44,658 bases of DNA from an uncultured Bacilli bacterium (GCA_947589195.1 CANPZX010000005.1:1-44658), one strand, 5' to 3'. Positions 26,848 to 34,990 are shown, counted from the first letter of the stretch. Notes: generated from the sequence alone by a model not told the origin. Made by a program: numbers and translations.

Positions 26848-27216
26848 TTAATCTCTCCTTTGTTTTTTTAATAAATGACGTCCATATATTTCATTAATAC
26901 TATATATTAAAGCAAATAAGAGGACAAAGCCAATAATTAATTGAAAAAATATATTAAATTTTAAATAAGTTATAAATGTAGCAACACTGGCTATAATAAA
27001 ACTATTTATTAAAGATATATATAAAATTTCCTGTTTATAATTTATTTTCTTTTTATCTAATTTAAACTTATAAATTAAATAATTCATTTCCCCAATTTTA
27101 TCATATTTTTTCTTCTTAACTTTTCTTAATTTACTTAAATAATTAAAAATAAAAATTATAATAAATAAAATGAGAAAAAATGAAATTATAAACCCTGGAC
27201 TATTTATATTCATCAT
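26848..27216 (-). CDS. Small membrane protein in the leuS transcript
   Basis: The protein has 122 residues with three hydrophobic helices (about 8-27, 67-85 and 88-110). A basic linker (KLRKVKKKKYDKIG) follows the first, and the tail LLKKQRRD is basic. It lies between the T-box and leuS, 2 bases before leuS, so both are under the same T-box. I do not recognise its family. It is unlikely to be an amino-acid transporter at this size. Confidence 0.6.
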   Translation of the reverse strand: MMNINSPGFIISFFLILFIIIFIFNYLSKLRKVKKKKYDKIGEMNYLIYKFKLDKKKINYKQEILYISLINSFIIASVATFITYLKFNIFFQLIIGFVLLFALIYSINEIYGRHLLKKQRRD

Positions 27217-27237
27217 TTATCTATCCTTTCTTTAAAT

Positions 27238-27440
27238 AAAAAACACGACATTCCCCATAAGGACGAGAATATCGTGGTACCACCTTAATTCCTAGTAAAA
27301 CTAGCTTTATTGCCCTATAACGGAAGACAAACCATAAGCTCTAAAAAGCAAGTTCATAAACTCTATTTTATTCATTTTCACCAACCATGAACTCTCTTTA
27401 AAAATATTATTTACTACTACTCTTTTTTTCAACACTTTAG
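27238..27440 (-). promoter_or_regulatory. T-box leader, leucine specific
   Basis: In the minus-strand leader, AAAGAGAG and GGTTGGTGAAAA belong to Stem I. A likely specifier CTT (Leu) sits in ATGAACTTGC at about 27350-27360. The T-box core TAAGGTGGTACCACG is at about 27272-27286. A terminator hairpin CACGATATTC / GAATGTCGTG plus T run is at about 27241-27277. Uncharged tRNA-Leu would stabilise the antiterminator and allow transcription of the membrane gene and leuS. Confidence 0.9.
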
Positions 27441-27443
27441 TGT

Positions 27444-27472
27444 ATTATATTAAATATTTACTAGATATTCAA
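27444..27472 (-). promoter_or_regulatory. Promoter of the T-box/leuS transcript
   Basis: On the minus strand, -35 TTGAAT (27467-27472) and -10 TATAAT (27444-27449) have exact 17-base spacing, just upstream of the T-box Stem I. Confidence 0.8.
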
Positions 27473-27557
27473 GAACAAATTAACAAACGGATTTACCAAA
27501 GTGACTTTTTTATGTTATTATGTATTTGTCAAGGATACCTTGCATAAAATAAAAAAA

Positions 27558-27737
27558 GATACATTTGATTGGGTAAATCAGATGTTTTTTATTATCTAAA
27601 TAGTAAGGTGATTACTACAAAGAATAATAGCAGGATTATAATAAATAGAGATATTTCTCTTTTAGTTAACCACCACCTTCCTCTTATCTTTTGATAAATA
27701 GAAAGGGAAAAAACACCTGATATATTTCAAATGTATC
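27558..27737. repeat. Inverted pair of related terminator hairpins around a small hydrophobic reading frame
   Basis: Two arms, 27558-27590 on plus and 27708-27737 on minus, both read GATACATTTGA, then ATCAG and TGTTTTTT, and each can form its own hairpin with a T run. The right one would end the GH31 transcript. The left one also works as a minus-strand terminator. Between them a minus-strand frame ending at 27592 encodes RWWLTKREISLFIIILLLFF and onward, but it has no normal start codon despite an AGGAAGGTGG stretch. It may be a decayed small membrane peptide or toxin. The rest of 27473-27783 shows nothing I can name. Confidence 0.4.
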
Positions 27738-27783
27738 CATAAAAATTATGTCAAACGCTTCTTCTTAACACAAGATATCTACT

Positions 27784-30186
27784 CTAAATTTCTTGGATAT
27801 ATTCTAATAATTTTAAAAACATGCGAATAAATAAACTCCCTAAACCAGATTTTCTTAATTTTCTAATTTCAATTCTTTTTTTATTTATTTCTAATTCACT
27901 AAAGAAAATACTAGCAATTTTTTCTTTTAATTTAGTTTCAATTTGTAAATCACTAATAATTGAATCAACATCTTCATTAATAATCCGTACTGCATCTATT
28001 TCAATATCTTTACCTTTACAATTTATTGTAAGTTGCGAAGTAGTTGAAATATTCTCTACTTCCACAATAAAATCATTATCTTCGATATAACTTTTAGTTG
28101 GTACTTCACTTTTATCAACATGCGCAATAACTTCATCTGCTTCTCTAGTATTTCTAAAGCGAATTTTATAATTTCTTTTCGGTGGAATAAGCCCACTTTT
28201 TCCTTCAATAGGTCTAATTATTAATGTATAGTTATTAGCTAAATAGTTATAATCAATATCTGTCATTATATAATAACCTTGTTCAAAAAGAGAGGAATAA
28301 CCATCATCTTCATATAATTTAAATACATTACTTTTTCCAGGGAAAACATGAATTTCCATATCTTTAGGTGAATTAGTAACATTTATATTTTCTTCTAATG
28401 TTGCAAGAGGAATAATAGAACCGGCTTTCGCAAATATCGGATAATCTTCATCTTTATAGAAAGTAACATAACGTTTATTACCTATAAATTTTTTTCCTGT
28501 TTTAAAATCGTACCAAGTACCTAATGGTAAGAAAATACTTTGAACAGTTCGATTCATAACTAAGTCTTTTTTAGTAGTAATTGGAGCCACGAATAGTTCA
28601 CTACCAAAATAGTATTCATTCCGGTAATTAGGTTCATCATAAATTTCCGGAGTTAAATAATAAAGTGGTTGAACAATTGGTAAACCCGTTTGATGATAGC
28701 GATACGCTTCCGTATATAAATAAGGAATAAGGCGATGACGCATCGTACAATAATCTCTTACAATATTTAAAGTATTAAAATCCCATCGCCAAGGTTCTCT
28801 TTTATAATAATGACCATTCTTGGCACTAAAGCGAAAAATAGGGCTAAAAGTTGATAATTCAACATATCTTACATATAGTTCTTTATCCTCAATCCCATCT
28901 TTATAACCCCCAACATCATGACTCCACCAAGAAAGACCTATATTACTTGATAAAGCATTCCAAAATGGTACTACTTTTAAAGTATCCCAACTAACAATAG
29001 TTTCCCCGGAATAATGAATTGGAGTCCGATGCGAAGCCACCAAAGGATTACGAGATAATATTAAACCTCGTCTATTTTTATCTTTAATATAATTATTAAA
29101 ATGATAATAATTTAAAACGCTTAACGTATTTAAATCTTTCGGATTATAGGTATCAATCCAGAAAAAATCAACACCTAAATTAGTTAATGGATCAATTATA
29201 TTATCAAAATATTTAAGTAAAAAATTATGATCATAAACATTAAAAGGAATAGTTTGTTCACTTAAAATATTTAAACTTTCCCGCATTAAAGCACTACGTT
29301 CTTCTTTTGGACTAATTCCGCCCATTGGGTCAAGAGCAAGTCCTACTCTTACCCCTCTTTCATGCATATAATTTAAAAATCCTGAAGGACTCGGAAATAA
29401 TTCTTTATTGAACGTAAATCCAGTCTTATTAAGCCCAACATCTGTATGCCAATTATGACCTAAAAGTAAAACTGATAAAGGAATTTTATTCCGGGAAAAA
29501 TTAGTAAGTAAAGTTTTCGTATCTAAAAAACTATAAGCTTCATCTTTATGCCACCATATTCCTAAAGCATACCTTGGAATTAAAGCTGGTCTACCCGTTA
29601 GGCTAAAATAGTCTCTTAAACATAAGCCAAAATCTTTTCGATACATAAATAGATATGTATCAACCCGATTATTCTCTGGTCTTACCATTTCCCCATTCTC
29701 GGTAATAACTAACGTCTTTGAATCATCAATTGAAACAAAACCATCTGTTGAATATAATCCTTTAACTAATTTAGGTTTGGTACTATCCTCATCTAAACTA
29801 ATGCTTGGAGCTTTAAAATTACGGGCTTCCGGATGATTAAAATACCATTCTTTATCTGTATTAAGTAAAGCCACTTTAAAATTAGCATCGGGGGCAACAA
29901 CAGAAGCACTAAAAGGTTTTTCTTTAACATAACTTAAACGAAAATATTTAGTTGATATCTCTAAAAATTTTGTGTCCTCTTGAACCGTAAATACTGGTAA
30001 AGGAAATTTTCGATTAATAACTCTTTCCGTTAAACCATCAAAAAAAACCCCATTCTCACTATACTCTAAACGAACTAATCTTTCTGTTAAAATAGTAATT
30101 CGATATTTCGTTCCCTTAAAAATAGCTTTATCATTAGCTACTCCATTTTGATAATTAAGTTTAAATTGAACACCATCATTAGCCAT
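27784..30186 (-). CDS. Glycoside hydrolase family 31 enzyme
   Basis: The protein is 800 residues from ATG 30186. That start is preferred over an ATG 33 bases upstream because it has AAGGGTGAT before it, and the promoter -10 overlaps the earlier ATG. GH31 enzymes are retaining alpha-glucosidases, alpha-xylosidases and relatives. The nucleophile region is FFWIDTYNP at about 340-348, with the Asp kept but an unusual surround (normally W-x-D-M-N-E). The acid/base region HYSGETIVSWDTLK at about 390 has Glu where WSGD is usual. WWSHDVGGY is at about 421. There is no signal peptide, so it acts in the cytoplasm. It is monocistronic, with no sugar transporter nearby, and its substrate is unknown. Confidence 0.85.
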   Translation of the reverse strand: MANDGVQFKLNYQNGVANDKAIFKGTKYRITILTERLVRLEYSENGVFFDGLTERVINRKFPLPVFTVQEDTKFLEISTKYFRLSYVKEKPFSASVVAPDANFKVALLNTDKEWYFNHPEARNFKAPSISLDEDSTKPKLVKGLYSTDGFVSIDDSKTLVITENGEMVRPENNRVDTYLFMYRKDFGLCLRDYFSLTGRPALIPRYALGIWWHKDEAYSFLDTKTLLTNFSRNKIPLSVLLLGHNWHTDVGLNKTGFTFNKELFPSPSGFLNYMHERGVRVGLALDPMGGISPKEERSALMRESLNILSEQTIPFNVYDHNFLLKYFDNIIDPLTNLGVDFFWIDTYNPKDLNTLSVLNYYHFNNYIKDKNRRGLILSRNPLVASHRTPIHYSGETIVSWDTLKVVPFWNALSSNIGLSWWSHDVGGYKDGIEDKELYVRYVELSTFSPIFRFSAKNGHYYKREPWRWDFNTLNIVRDYCTMRHRLIPYLYTEAYRYHQTGLPIVQPLYYLTPEIYDEPNYRNEYYFGSELFVAPITTKKDLVMNRTVQSIFLPLGTWYDFKTGKKFIGNKRYVTFYKDEDYPIFAKAGSIIPLATLEENINVTNSPKDMEIHVFPGKSNVFKLYEDDGYSSLFEQGYYIMTDIDYNYLANNYTLIIRPIEGKSGLIPPKRNYKIRFRNTREADEVIAHVDKSEVPTKSYIEDNDFIVEVENISTTSQLTINCKGKDIEIDAVRIINEDVDSIISDLQIETKLKEKIASIFFSELEINKKRIEIRKLRKSGLGSLFIRMFLKLLEYIQEI

Positions 30187-30209
30187 ATAATCACCCTTTA
30201 CTCTAAATA

Positions 30210-30238
30210 ATTTTATCATAACTCCTCATATATTACAA
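30210..30238 (-). promoter_or_regulatory. Promoter of the GH31 gene
   Basis: On the minus strand, -35 TTGTAA (30233-30238) and -10 TAAAAT (30210-30215) have 17-base spacing. This supports the ATG at 30186 as the start. Confidence 0.55.
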
Positions 30239-30286
30239 TTTTAAAAATAAGATAAATTTTTGATATAATAAAAAAAGGTGAGTTAT

Positions 30287-31225
30287 ATGCATAATATTTT
30301 TCCTTATACTTTCGATAATAAAAGATATCATACTTTAAATTATCATTTAAAAACTACTTTTCAACATAAAGTATTTAAAGTAAGTTTAAATGCCTCTTTT
30401 TCTTGTCCTAATTTTAAAAATAATATGGGATGTATCTTTTGTTTACATGGTAGTAATGATTATGATATTAAAAAAAATAATGATTTAGTTAAACAATTTA
30501 AGGAAATAAGAGATATTTTAGAAAAGAAATGGCCTAATAGTTATTATATTGGTTATTTTCAAGCAAATACTAATACTTATGCTCCCGTAAGTGAATTAAA
30601 AAGCAAATATGAAAGTATTTTAGCTTTAGATAAAGTAATTGGGCTTTCGATTGCCACTAGAAGTGATGCTATTGATGATGAATGTTTTAAATATTTATGT
30701 GAATTAAATAAAAGAACTTATTTAACTATTGAGTTAGGTTTACAATCAAGTAATGATAATACTTTAAAATTTATTAATCGGGGTCATGATGTAGCTAATT
30801 TTATTAAATGTGTAAATAAACTTAAGAAAGCTAATTTAAGAGTAGTTGTTCATATTATTAATGGTCTACCTTATGAAACTAAAGAAGATATGTTAAATAC
30901 CATCAAACTTTTAAATAATTTAAAGATTGATGGCATCAAAATTCATATGCTTTCTGTTTTAAAAAATACCGAATTAGCAAAAATTTACCACAAAGAAAAA
31001 TTTCATATTCTTACTAAAGAAGAATATATTGATATTGTTGTTGATCAGTTAAGACTATTAAATCCTAAAATTGTTGTTCATCGCATTACCGGAGATCCTA
31101 AAATCACCGATTTAATTGCCCCGACTTGGTTAATAAAAAAATTTGGTGTTTTAAATGATATTGATAAAGAAATGGTTAAAAGAGATTGTTATCAAGGCGA
31201 TAAATTTAATAATCATAAAGAATAA
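30287..31225 (+). CDS. Radical SAM protein, YtqA/TIGR01212-like
   Basis: The protein is 312 residues from ATG 30287, with AAAGGTGAG before it. The cluster motif is CPNFKNNMGCIFC, the long-spaced C-x8-C-x2-C form typical of this family, near residue 43. The remainder fits a radical SAM barrel (YIGYFQANTNTYAPV, GLSIATRSDAI, ELGLQSSND, VVVHIINGLPYE). A GDPKITDLIAPTW segment near the end is also characteristic. The family is widespread in Bacillota; its reaction is not firmly known to me. Its 3' end overlaps the convergent small gene by 20 bases. Confidence 0.88.
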   Translation: MHNIFPYTFDNKRYHTLNYHLKTTFQHKVFKVSLNASFSCPNFKNNMGCIFCLHGSNDYDIKKNNDLVKQFKEIRDILEKKWPNSYYIGYFQANTNTYAPVSELKSKYESILALDKVIGLSIATRSDAIDDECFKYLCELNKRTYLTIELGLQSSNDNTLKFINRGHDVANFIKCVNKLKKANLRVVVHIINGLPYETKEDMLNTIKLLNNLKIDGIKIHMLSVLKNTELAKIYHKEKFHILTKEEYIDIVVDQLRLLNPKIVVHRITGDPKITDLIAPTWLIKKFGVLNDIDKEMVKRDCYQGDKFNNHKE

Positions 31226-31544
31226 TTTTTTCAATTTTAAAACCTTTTAATTTTATATTTAATAATGTATTTTCATCTACTTTATTTTCTAAATAATTGA
31301 TATTTTTATTAATAAAAGATTTAATATCTCGTTCTAAATTAGGAGCATTTATATTCATACATATATTAGTAGTACAAACTTGTTTTATCTTTTCTTCTAA
31401 ATGATTATCTTTAATATAATTTATTAAATTTTTTGAATTAACATTATCTAAATAAAGAATATTCCATTCCAAAGCACTATAAGCTTTAAAAGTATTTAAT
31501 GATAAACAAACTAAAAAGATTATTATTAATAAATACTTTTTCAT
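31206..31544 (-). CDS. Small secreted protein, 112 residues
   Basis: A signal peptide (residues 1-23, ending KAYS) is followed by a 90-residue mixed alpha/beta domain with two cysteines five residues apart (CTTNIC). It has no lipobox and no membrane anchor. The ribosome binding site AGGTGAAA is good. Its 3' end overlaps the convergent radical SAM gene. Function unknown. Confidence 0.6.
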   Translation of the reverse strand: MKKYLLIIIFLVCLSLNTFKAYSALEWNILYLDNVNSKNLINYIKDNHLEEKIKQVCTTNICMNINAPNLERDIKSFINKNINYLENKVDENTLLNIKLKGFKIEKIILYDY

Positions 31545-31592
31545 AACTTTTCACCTATTTATAGTTTGATATTTTAATTTTAAAACAAACTT

Positions 31593-31640
31593 AAAAAAAG
31601 ATAATTTTTCTTACCATTATTTGGTAACAATTATCTTTTT
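31593..31640 (-). terminator. Terminator of the lysozyme operon
   Basis: On the minus strand, AAAAAGATAATT-TTACCA pairs with TGGTAA-AAATTATCTTTTTTT. It is a long imperfect stem with a T tract overlapping the last codons of the 31617-32180 gene. Confidence 0.8.
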
Positions 31641-32180
31641 TTTTCTTTTACTTTTAATAAAATCTAAATTAAATAAATTATTAATTATAAATTGTAACAT
31701 ATCTATTGCTTCAATTTTATTATTAGCTTTTATTTCATAACAATTAGGCATAAAAGATATTCCTTCATATTTATCACTTAACCATATATTAATTAGAATA
31801 CTACCATCAATATCCGCTAAAATAGCTAATAAATAATAACATATTTGCCAAATATTTTCTTTATTATTTGTCCATTTATTCATAATGTTACATAATTCTT
31901 CAAAATTACATTTTTCTAAAACTTTTTCATCTATATTTAAAACTTTTAATTTCGAAATCATAAATTTTTTTAAATAAACATTTACGATATTAAATTTATC
32001 TGAAACATCTAAAGAACGAAATTCTTCCAATTTTTCTTGATTAATATAATCAAAATAAGAAACTTTAGCTTCTTGTAACATTTGATAAAATTTTTCATCT
32101 TTTATTTCATTAGTTGTAATTAACATTAACATATCTCGATTAATTGTTTCAGTTTTAAAATCCCAATTTTGTTGTTTCAT
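31617..32180 (-). CDS. Hypothetical cytoplasmic protein coupled to the lysozyme gene
   Basis: The protein has 187 residues, is mainly helical and has no signal peptide. It has recognisable but unassigned stretches (DFKTETINRDMLMLITTNEI at the start, SYFDYINQEKLEEFRSL, YEIKANNKIEAIDMLQFIIN) and a basic tail KSKRKKKIIVTK. Its ATG overlaps the stop of the GH25 gene (ATGA), so it is translationally coupled to a cell-wall enzyme. Function unknown. Confidence 0.6.
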   Translation of the reverse strand: MKQQNWDFKTETINRDMLMLITTNEIKDEKFYQMLQEAKVSYFDYINQEKLEEFRSLDVSDKFNIVNVYLKKFMISKLKVLNIDEKVLEKCNFEELCNIMNKWTNNKENIWQICYYLLAILADIDGSILINIWLSDKYEGISFMPNCYEIKANNKIEAIDMLQFIINNLFNLDFIKSKRKKKIIVTK

Positions 32181-33400
32181 TTTACTTCCTCATTCAAATA
32201 CATTATATCAATATCCACATCGCCATCTATTCCTTCAATTTGACCATCATTACAGATTTGCCAGAAAGTATAATCCCCTTGATAATTAGTTTTTTTAGTA
32301 TAATGAGCTAACCATATTTGATAATCAACTGGAAGCCATAATCTTTCTAAATATATTTTACTACTATAAAGCATTCCTTGATAACCAGCATTTTCGATTT
32401 CTTTTAAGAAGGCATTAGCCATATTAGTTAAACTATAAAAACTTAAATGATAATTATTAAATGAGTCCCAATTTTCCCAATCAAAGGCAATTGGTAAATT
32501 AACTTCATATCCTTTTATTTGTTCTAAAAGCCATAAAGCATCATTTTTAGCTTCTTCTTCACTACTAGCATAAGAATAAAAATATAAACCCACATCTATT
32601 CCAAGTTCATTGGCGGCTTTAATGTTTTGTAAAAACTTAGAATCAACATAATAATCCTTATTAGTTCCAACAGTTCCCCCTACTTTAATTATAATAAATT
32701 CAACTCCCGCTTCTTTTATTTTCGTAAAGTCAATATTACCCTGCCAACCTGAAACATCTAAACCAATTTTAGTTTTTTTAGTTTTAAAATTTTGGTAAAC
32801 ATCTAAAAAATTAGTTTTACTTGGAGTTGACGAATTAGGTTTAGATGATGAGCTTTTAGGCCGATCAATTACTTTTAAATTAAATTTAATTAAATTTTCG
32901 TTATGTGAGCGATCTGTTGCCTTAAAAACTAAAGGATATGTTCCTGTTTTATTAATATCATACTCTCCTTCAATTATACATTCAGGGTTATTATCTTCAT
33001 TATCGCCACATAAAATACTTTCATAATTAAAACTATTACCTTTATATATTGTATAACTACTATTAAGCCAAACAACTGGTGGTACTGTATCAACAACCTC
33101 AATAGTAAAATGATATGGTACTTTAATATTTTCCTCATTTATAAACTCTAAATTAATATCTTTAGTACCAATACTTTTAGTATCTATTTCAAAATCATTT
33201 ATTATAGTTCCATTAATACTAGTAATAAAATCCGATACTTTAGCTTGACTTAAAAATTCTATTTTTAAATTATCTACTAAAGTTACTTCTACTTTAGCAT
33301 GCTTTATTCTTTCATATTTGTATAATCTAACTAAAAAATATCCTATAATACTTAAGATAATCACTGATATAATAATGATTAAATAATTCTTTTTTTTCAT
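32177..33400 (-). CDS. Membrane-anchored GH25 lysozyme with an Ig-like domain
   Basis: The protein has 407 residues. An N-terminal helix (about 6-25) anchors it. A bacterial Ig-like domain of the DUF5011 type (about 95-180, PPVVWLNSSYTIYKGN, then VFKATDRSHNEN) and a Ser/Pro/Lys linker lead to a GH25 muramidase domain (about 210-405). The GH25 active-site region is KIGLDVSGWQG at about 212-222, with the catalytic acids in AFDWENWD at about 308 (DxE). It should cut the MurNAc-GlcNAc bond of peptidoglycan outside the membrane. The gene downstream is coupled to it. Confidence 0.9.
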   Translation of the reverse strand: MKKKNYLIIIISVIILSIIGYFLVRLYKYERIKHAKVEVTLVDNLKIEFLSQAKVSDFITSINGTIINDFEIDTKSIGTKDINLEFINEENIKVPYHFTIEVVDTVPPVVWLNSSYTIYKGNSFNYESILCGDNEDNNPECIIEGEYDINKTGTYPLVFKATDRSHNENLIKFNLKVIDRPKSSSSKPNSSTPSKTNFLDVYQNFKTKKTKIGLDVSGWQGNIDFTKIKEAGVEFIIIKVGGTVGTNKDYYVDSKFLQNIKAANELGIDVGLYFYSYASSEEEAKNDALWLLEQIKGYEVNLPIAFDWENWDSFNNYHLSFYSLTNMANAFLKEIENAGYQGMLYSSKIYLERLWLPVDYQIWLAHYTKKTNYQGDYTFWQICNDGQIEGIDGDVDIDIMYLNEEVK

Positions 33401-33469
33401 GCATCCAACCTCACTATATACATTTTATAATATTTTAGCCCCAAGTAGCAATATTTATTATATTTATAG

Positions 33470-33507
33470 CCAATAAAAACGACTATTTAAAAGTCGTTTT
33501 ATATTGG
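33470..33507 (-). terminator. Terminator after tRNA-Arg
   Basis: AAAACGACT / AGTCGTTTT form a stem, extended by flanking CCAATA / TATTGG, between the tRNA-Arg gene and the lysozyme gene. It has a T-rich end on either strand. Confidence 0.75.
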
Positions 33508-33539
33508 TAATTCAAATTTCCTCAAATATAAAATTAATA

Positions 33540-33616
33540 TGGTGCACCCAAAGGGAGTCGAACCCCTAACCTTTAGATCCGTAGTCTAACGCTCTATCCA
33601 ATTGCGCTATGGGTGC
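33540..33616 (-). tRNA. tRNA-Arg (ACG)
   Basis: The minus strand gives a complete cloverleaf. The acceptor GCACCCA pairs with TGGGTGC, the anticodon loop is CTACGGA with stem TTAGA/TCTAA (anticodon ACG), the T arm is GGGGTTCGACTCCC, and CCA is encoded. Confidence 0.97.
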
Positions 33617-33637
33617 ATTTCTTTAAAAGACAATAAT

Positions 33638-33666
33638 ATTATAGTATAGGCGTAAAAAAAAATCAA
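33638..33666 (-). promoter_or_regulatory. Promoter of tRNA-Arg
   Basis: On the minus strand, -35 TTGATT (33661-33666) and -10 TATAAT (33638-33643) have 17-base spacing. The -35 overlaps the terminator of the upstream small gene. Confidence 0.7.
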
Positions 33667-33695
33667 CCTTCTTTAAAAAACTATTTTAAAGAAGG
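33653..33695 (-). terminator. Terminator of the HTH pair
   Basis: On the minus strand, CCTTCTTTAAA and TTTAAAGAAGG form an 11-base stem followed by GA and eight or more Ts. It overlaps the last codons of the 79-residue gene and the start of the tRNA-Arg promoter. Confidence 0.8.
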
Positions 33696-33920
33696 CTTTT
33701 TAGGGTTTTTATCTAAATATTTTTTCATACTATCAATAGCATTTTTTTCTTCATCATAAAATATTTTATCAGATCCACCCAATTCTTCAATATGCAGAAT
33801 AGAATTTAAACACTTAATATTTAATTTAAAATCATTATTTCGAACTGAAGTAATTTCTAGCTCATCTAAATCATCTAAATAAATAATTTTTTTATGCTCA
33901 TTTTCAGCAATTATTTTCAT
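33681..33920 (-). CDS. Small hypothetical protein paired with an HTH regulator
   Basis: The protein has 79 residues. It begins MKIIAENEHKKIIYLDDLDE, has a short beta-rich middle, and ends DKNPKKPSLK. It follows the HTH gene after 4 bases and shares its terminator, so the two are co-transcribed. The pair resembles a small regulatory or toxin-antitoxin-like module, but no toxin motif is visible. Function unknown. Confidence 0.5.
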   Translation of the reverse strand: MKIIAENEHKKIIYLDDLDELEITSVRNNDFKLNIKCLNSILHIEELGGSDKIFYDEEKNAIDSMKKYLDKNPKKPSLK

Positions 33921-33924
33921 GGTT

Positions 33925-34164
33925 TTAATCTTCTCTTTCTATATTGTTAAAAATATCATCATCAAAAAATTCTTTCAGTTTAATATCTAAACCTTCACAT
34001 ATGCGAATAATAGTTAACATTTTCGGATTTTTTGATTTTCCGTCAATTAAATTTTGCACTGTACTTTGAGTTAAGCAACAAATTGATGCAAGTTTATTTA
34101 TTGATATATTTTTTTCATCACATATTTTTAAAATCTTTTGAGATACTGCACTAGCTAATTTCAT
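33925..34164 (-). CDS. XRE-family helix-turn-helix protein
   Basis: The protein is 79 residues from ATG 34164, with AAAGGTGATC before it. The central helix-turn-helix is ISINKLASICCLTQSTVQNLID (helices 2 and 3), followed by GKSKNPKMLTIIRICEGL, the XRE/Cro family pattern. The end EFFDD is common in such repressors. It probably binds its own promoter and forms a unit with the downstream 79-residue gene. Confidence 0.8.
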   Translation of the reverse strand: MKLASAVSQKILKICDEKNISINKLASICCLTQSTVQNLIDGKSKNPKMLTIIRICEGLDIKLKEFFDDDIFNNIERED

Positions 34165-34373
34165 ATTGATCACCTTTACATTTCAAGTATACCAATTAAA
34201 TCTTCAAAATTATTAACCATACAACGTTAAAATGCCTTATAAAATAGGGTTTTTTCATAATTTTTACGTCAACATTATAAATAATTTGACCCTTAGTAAT
34301 TTGTCGAAACAAGTCTTAAATTACTATTTTTTACTTAATGCAAAAGTTATTTTTAAATGTAAAGTTCAAAAAA

Positions 34374-34437
34374 AAAATACTAAATTTTAATTAGTATTTT
34401 CAATTTAAAATATAAAAACTCGGGATAATCCCAAGTT
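34374..34437 (-). terminator. Two hairpins ending the tRNA cluster
   Basis: The first is a minus-strand AACTTGGGA / TCCCGAGTT hairpin with T-rich end (34417-34437). The second is AAAATACTAA / TTAGTATTTT with a long T run (34374-34400). Both lie downstream of tRNA-Lys. The remaining 34174-34373 has an imperfect hairpin at about 34290-34325 and nothing else I can name. Confidence 0.75.
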
Positions 34438-34448
34438 AATATTCAAGA

Positions 34449-34524
34449 TGGTGACCCGCTCGAGATTCGAACTCGAGACCCTTTGATTAAAAGTCAAATG
34501 CTCTACCGACTGAGCTAGCGGATC
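34449..34524 (-). tRNA. tRNA-Lys (TTT)
   Basis: The minus-strand cloverleaf has acceptor GATCCGC/GCGGGTC, an anticodon loop CTTTTAA in stem TTTGA/TCAAA (anticodon TTT), a T arm with GTTCGAATC, and encoded CCA. Confidence 0.97.
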
Positions 34525-34534
34525 AAAAATATAA

Positions 34535-34610
34535 TGGCTGCCTCGGGTGGGCTCGAACCACCGGAATGTCAGAGTCAAAGTCTGATGCCTTACCACTTGG
34601 CTACGAGGCA
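34535..34610 (-). tRNA. tRNA-Gln (TTG)
   Basis: The minus-strand cloverleaf has acceptor TGCCTCG/CGAGGCA, an anticodon loop CTTTGAC in stem TCAGA/TCTGA (anticodon TTG), and encoded CCA. Confidence 0.96.
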
Positions 34611-34623
34611 ATAAATTAAGAAA

Positions 34624-34707
34624 TGGTGGAGGGACATGGATTTGAACCATGGAACCCGAAGGAACAGATTTACAGTCTGCCGCGTTTGGCCACTTCGCTA
34701 TCCCTCC
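34624..34707 (-). tRNA. tRNA-Tyr (GTA)
   Basis: This is an 84-base class II tRNA with a long variable arm. The acceptor is GGAGGGA/TCCCTCC, the anticodon loop is CTGTAAA (anticodon GTA), and CCA is encoded. Confidence 0.96.
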
Positions 34708-34721
34708 GTAACCTTTTTTTA

Positions 34722-34798
34722 TGGTGCCGACAGAGGGAATCGAACCCCCAACCTACTGATTACAAGTCAGTTGCGCTACCAATTACGCTATGTCGGCA
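34722..34798 (-). tRNA. tRNA-Thr (TGT)
   Basis: The minus-strand cloverleaf has acceptor TGCCGAC/GTCGGCA, an anticodon loop CTTGTAA in stem ACTGA/TCAGT (anticodon TGT), and encoded CCA. Confidence 0.96.
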
Positions 34799-34805
34799 TA
34801 AAAAA

Positions 34806-34882
34806 TGGTGGGCGCTATAGGACTCGAACCTATGACCCCCTGCTTGTAAGGCAGGTGCTCTAACCAACTGAGCTAAGCGCCC
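34806..34882 (-). tRNA. tRNA-Val (TAC)
   Basis: The minus-strand cloverleaf has acceptor GGGCGCT/AGCGCCC, an anticodon loop CTTACAA in stem CCTGC/GCAGG (anticodon TAC), and encoded CCA. It is the promoter-proximal tRNA of the five-gene cluster. Confidence 0.97.
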
Positions 34883-34890
34883 CTGTACTG

Positions 34891-34929
34891 GACATAATCA
34901 ACTATAACAAAAGAGTTTGATTATGTCAA
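34891..34929 (-). promoter_or_regulatory. tRNA-cluster promoter inside a perfect inverted repeat
   Basis: On the minus strand, consensus -35 TTGACA (34924-34929) and -10 TATAGT (34901-34906) have 17-base spacing. The arms GACATAATCAA (34891-34901) and TTGATTATGTC (34917-34927) are perfect 11-base complements that overlap the -35 and lie just past the -10. They could be an operator. Confidence 0.8.
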
Positions 34930-34990
34930 GGATTTTACTTTATTTTTTTCATAAATTTTAAATATTTAGGACAAAAATTAATTATTTTTT

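Noticed and set aside
33681-34164. Toxin-antitoxin module
   Set aside because: An HTH gene with a small partner fits, but the partner has no toxin fold I can recognise, so I left it as a regulator pair.
34405-34863. Several open frames on both strands across the tRNA cluster
   Set aside because: They read straight through five well-formed tRNA genes and carry the known false-protein sequence seen when tRNAs are translated.
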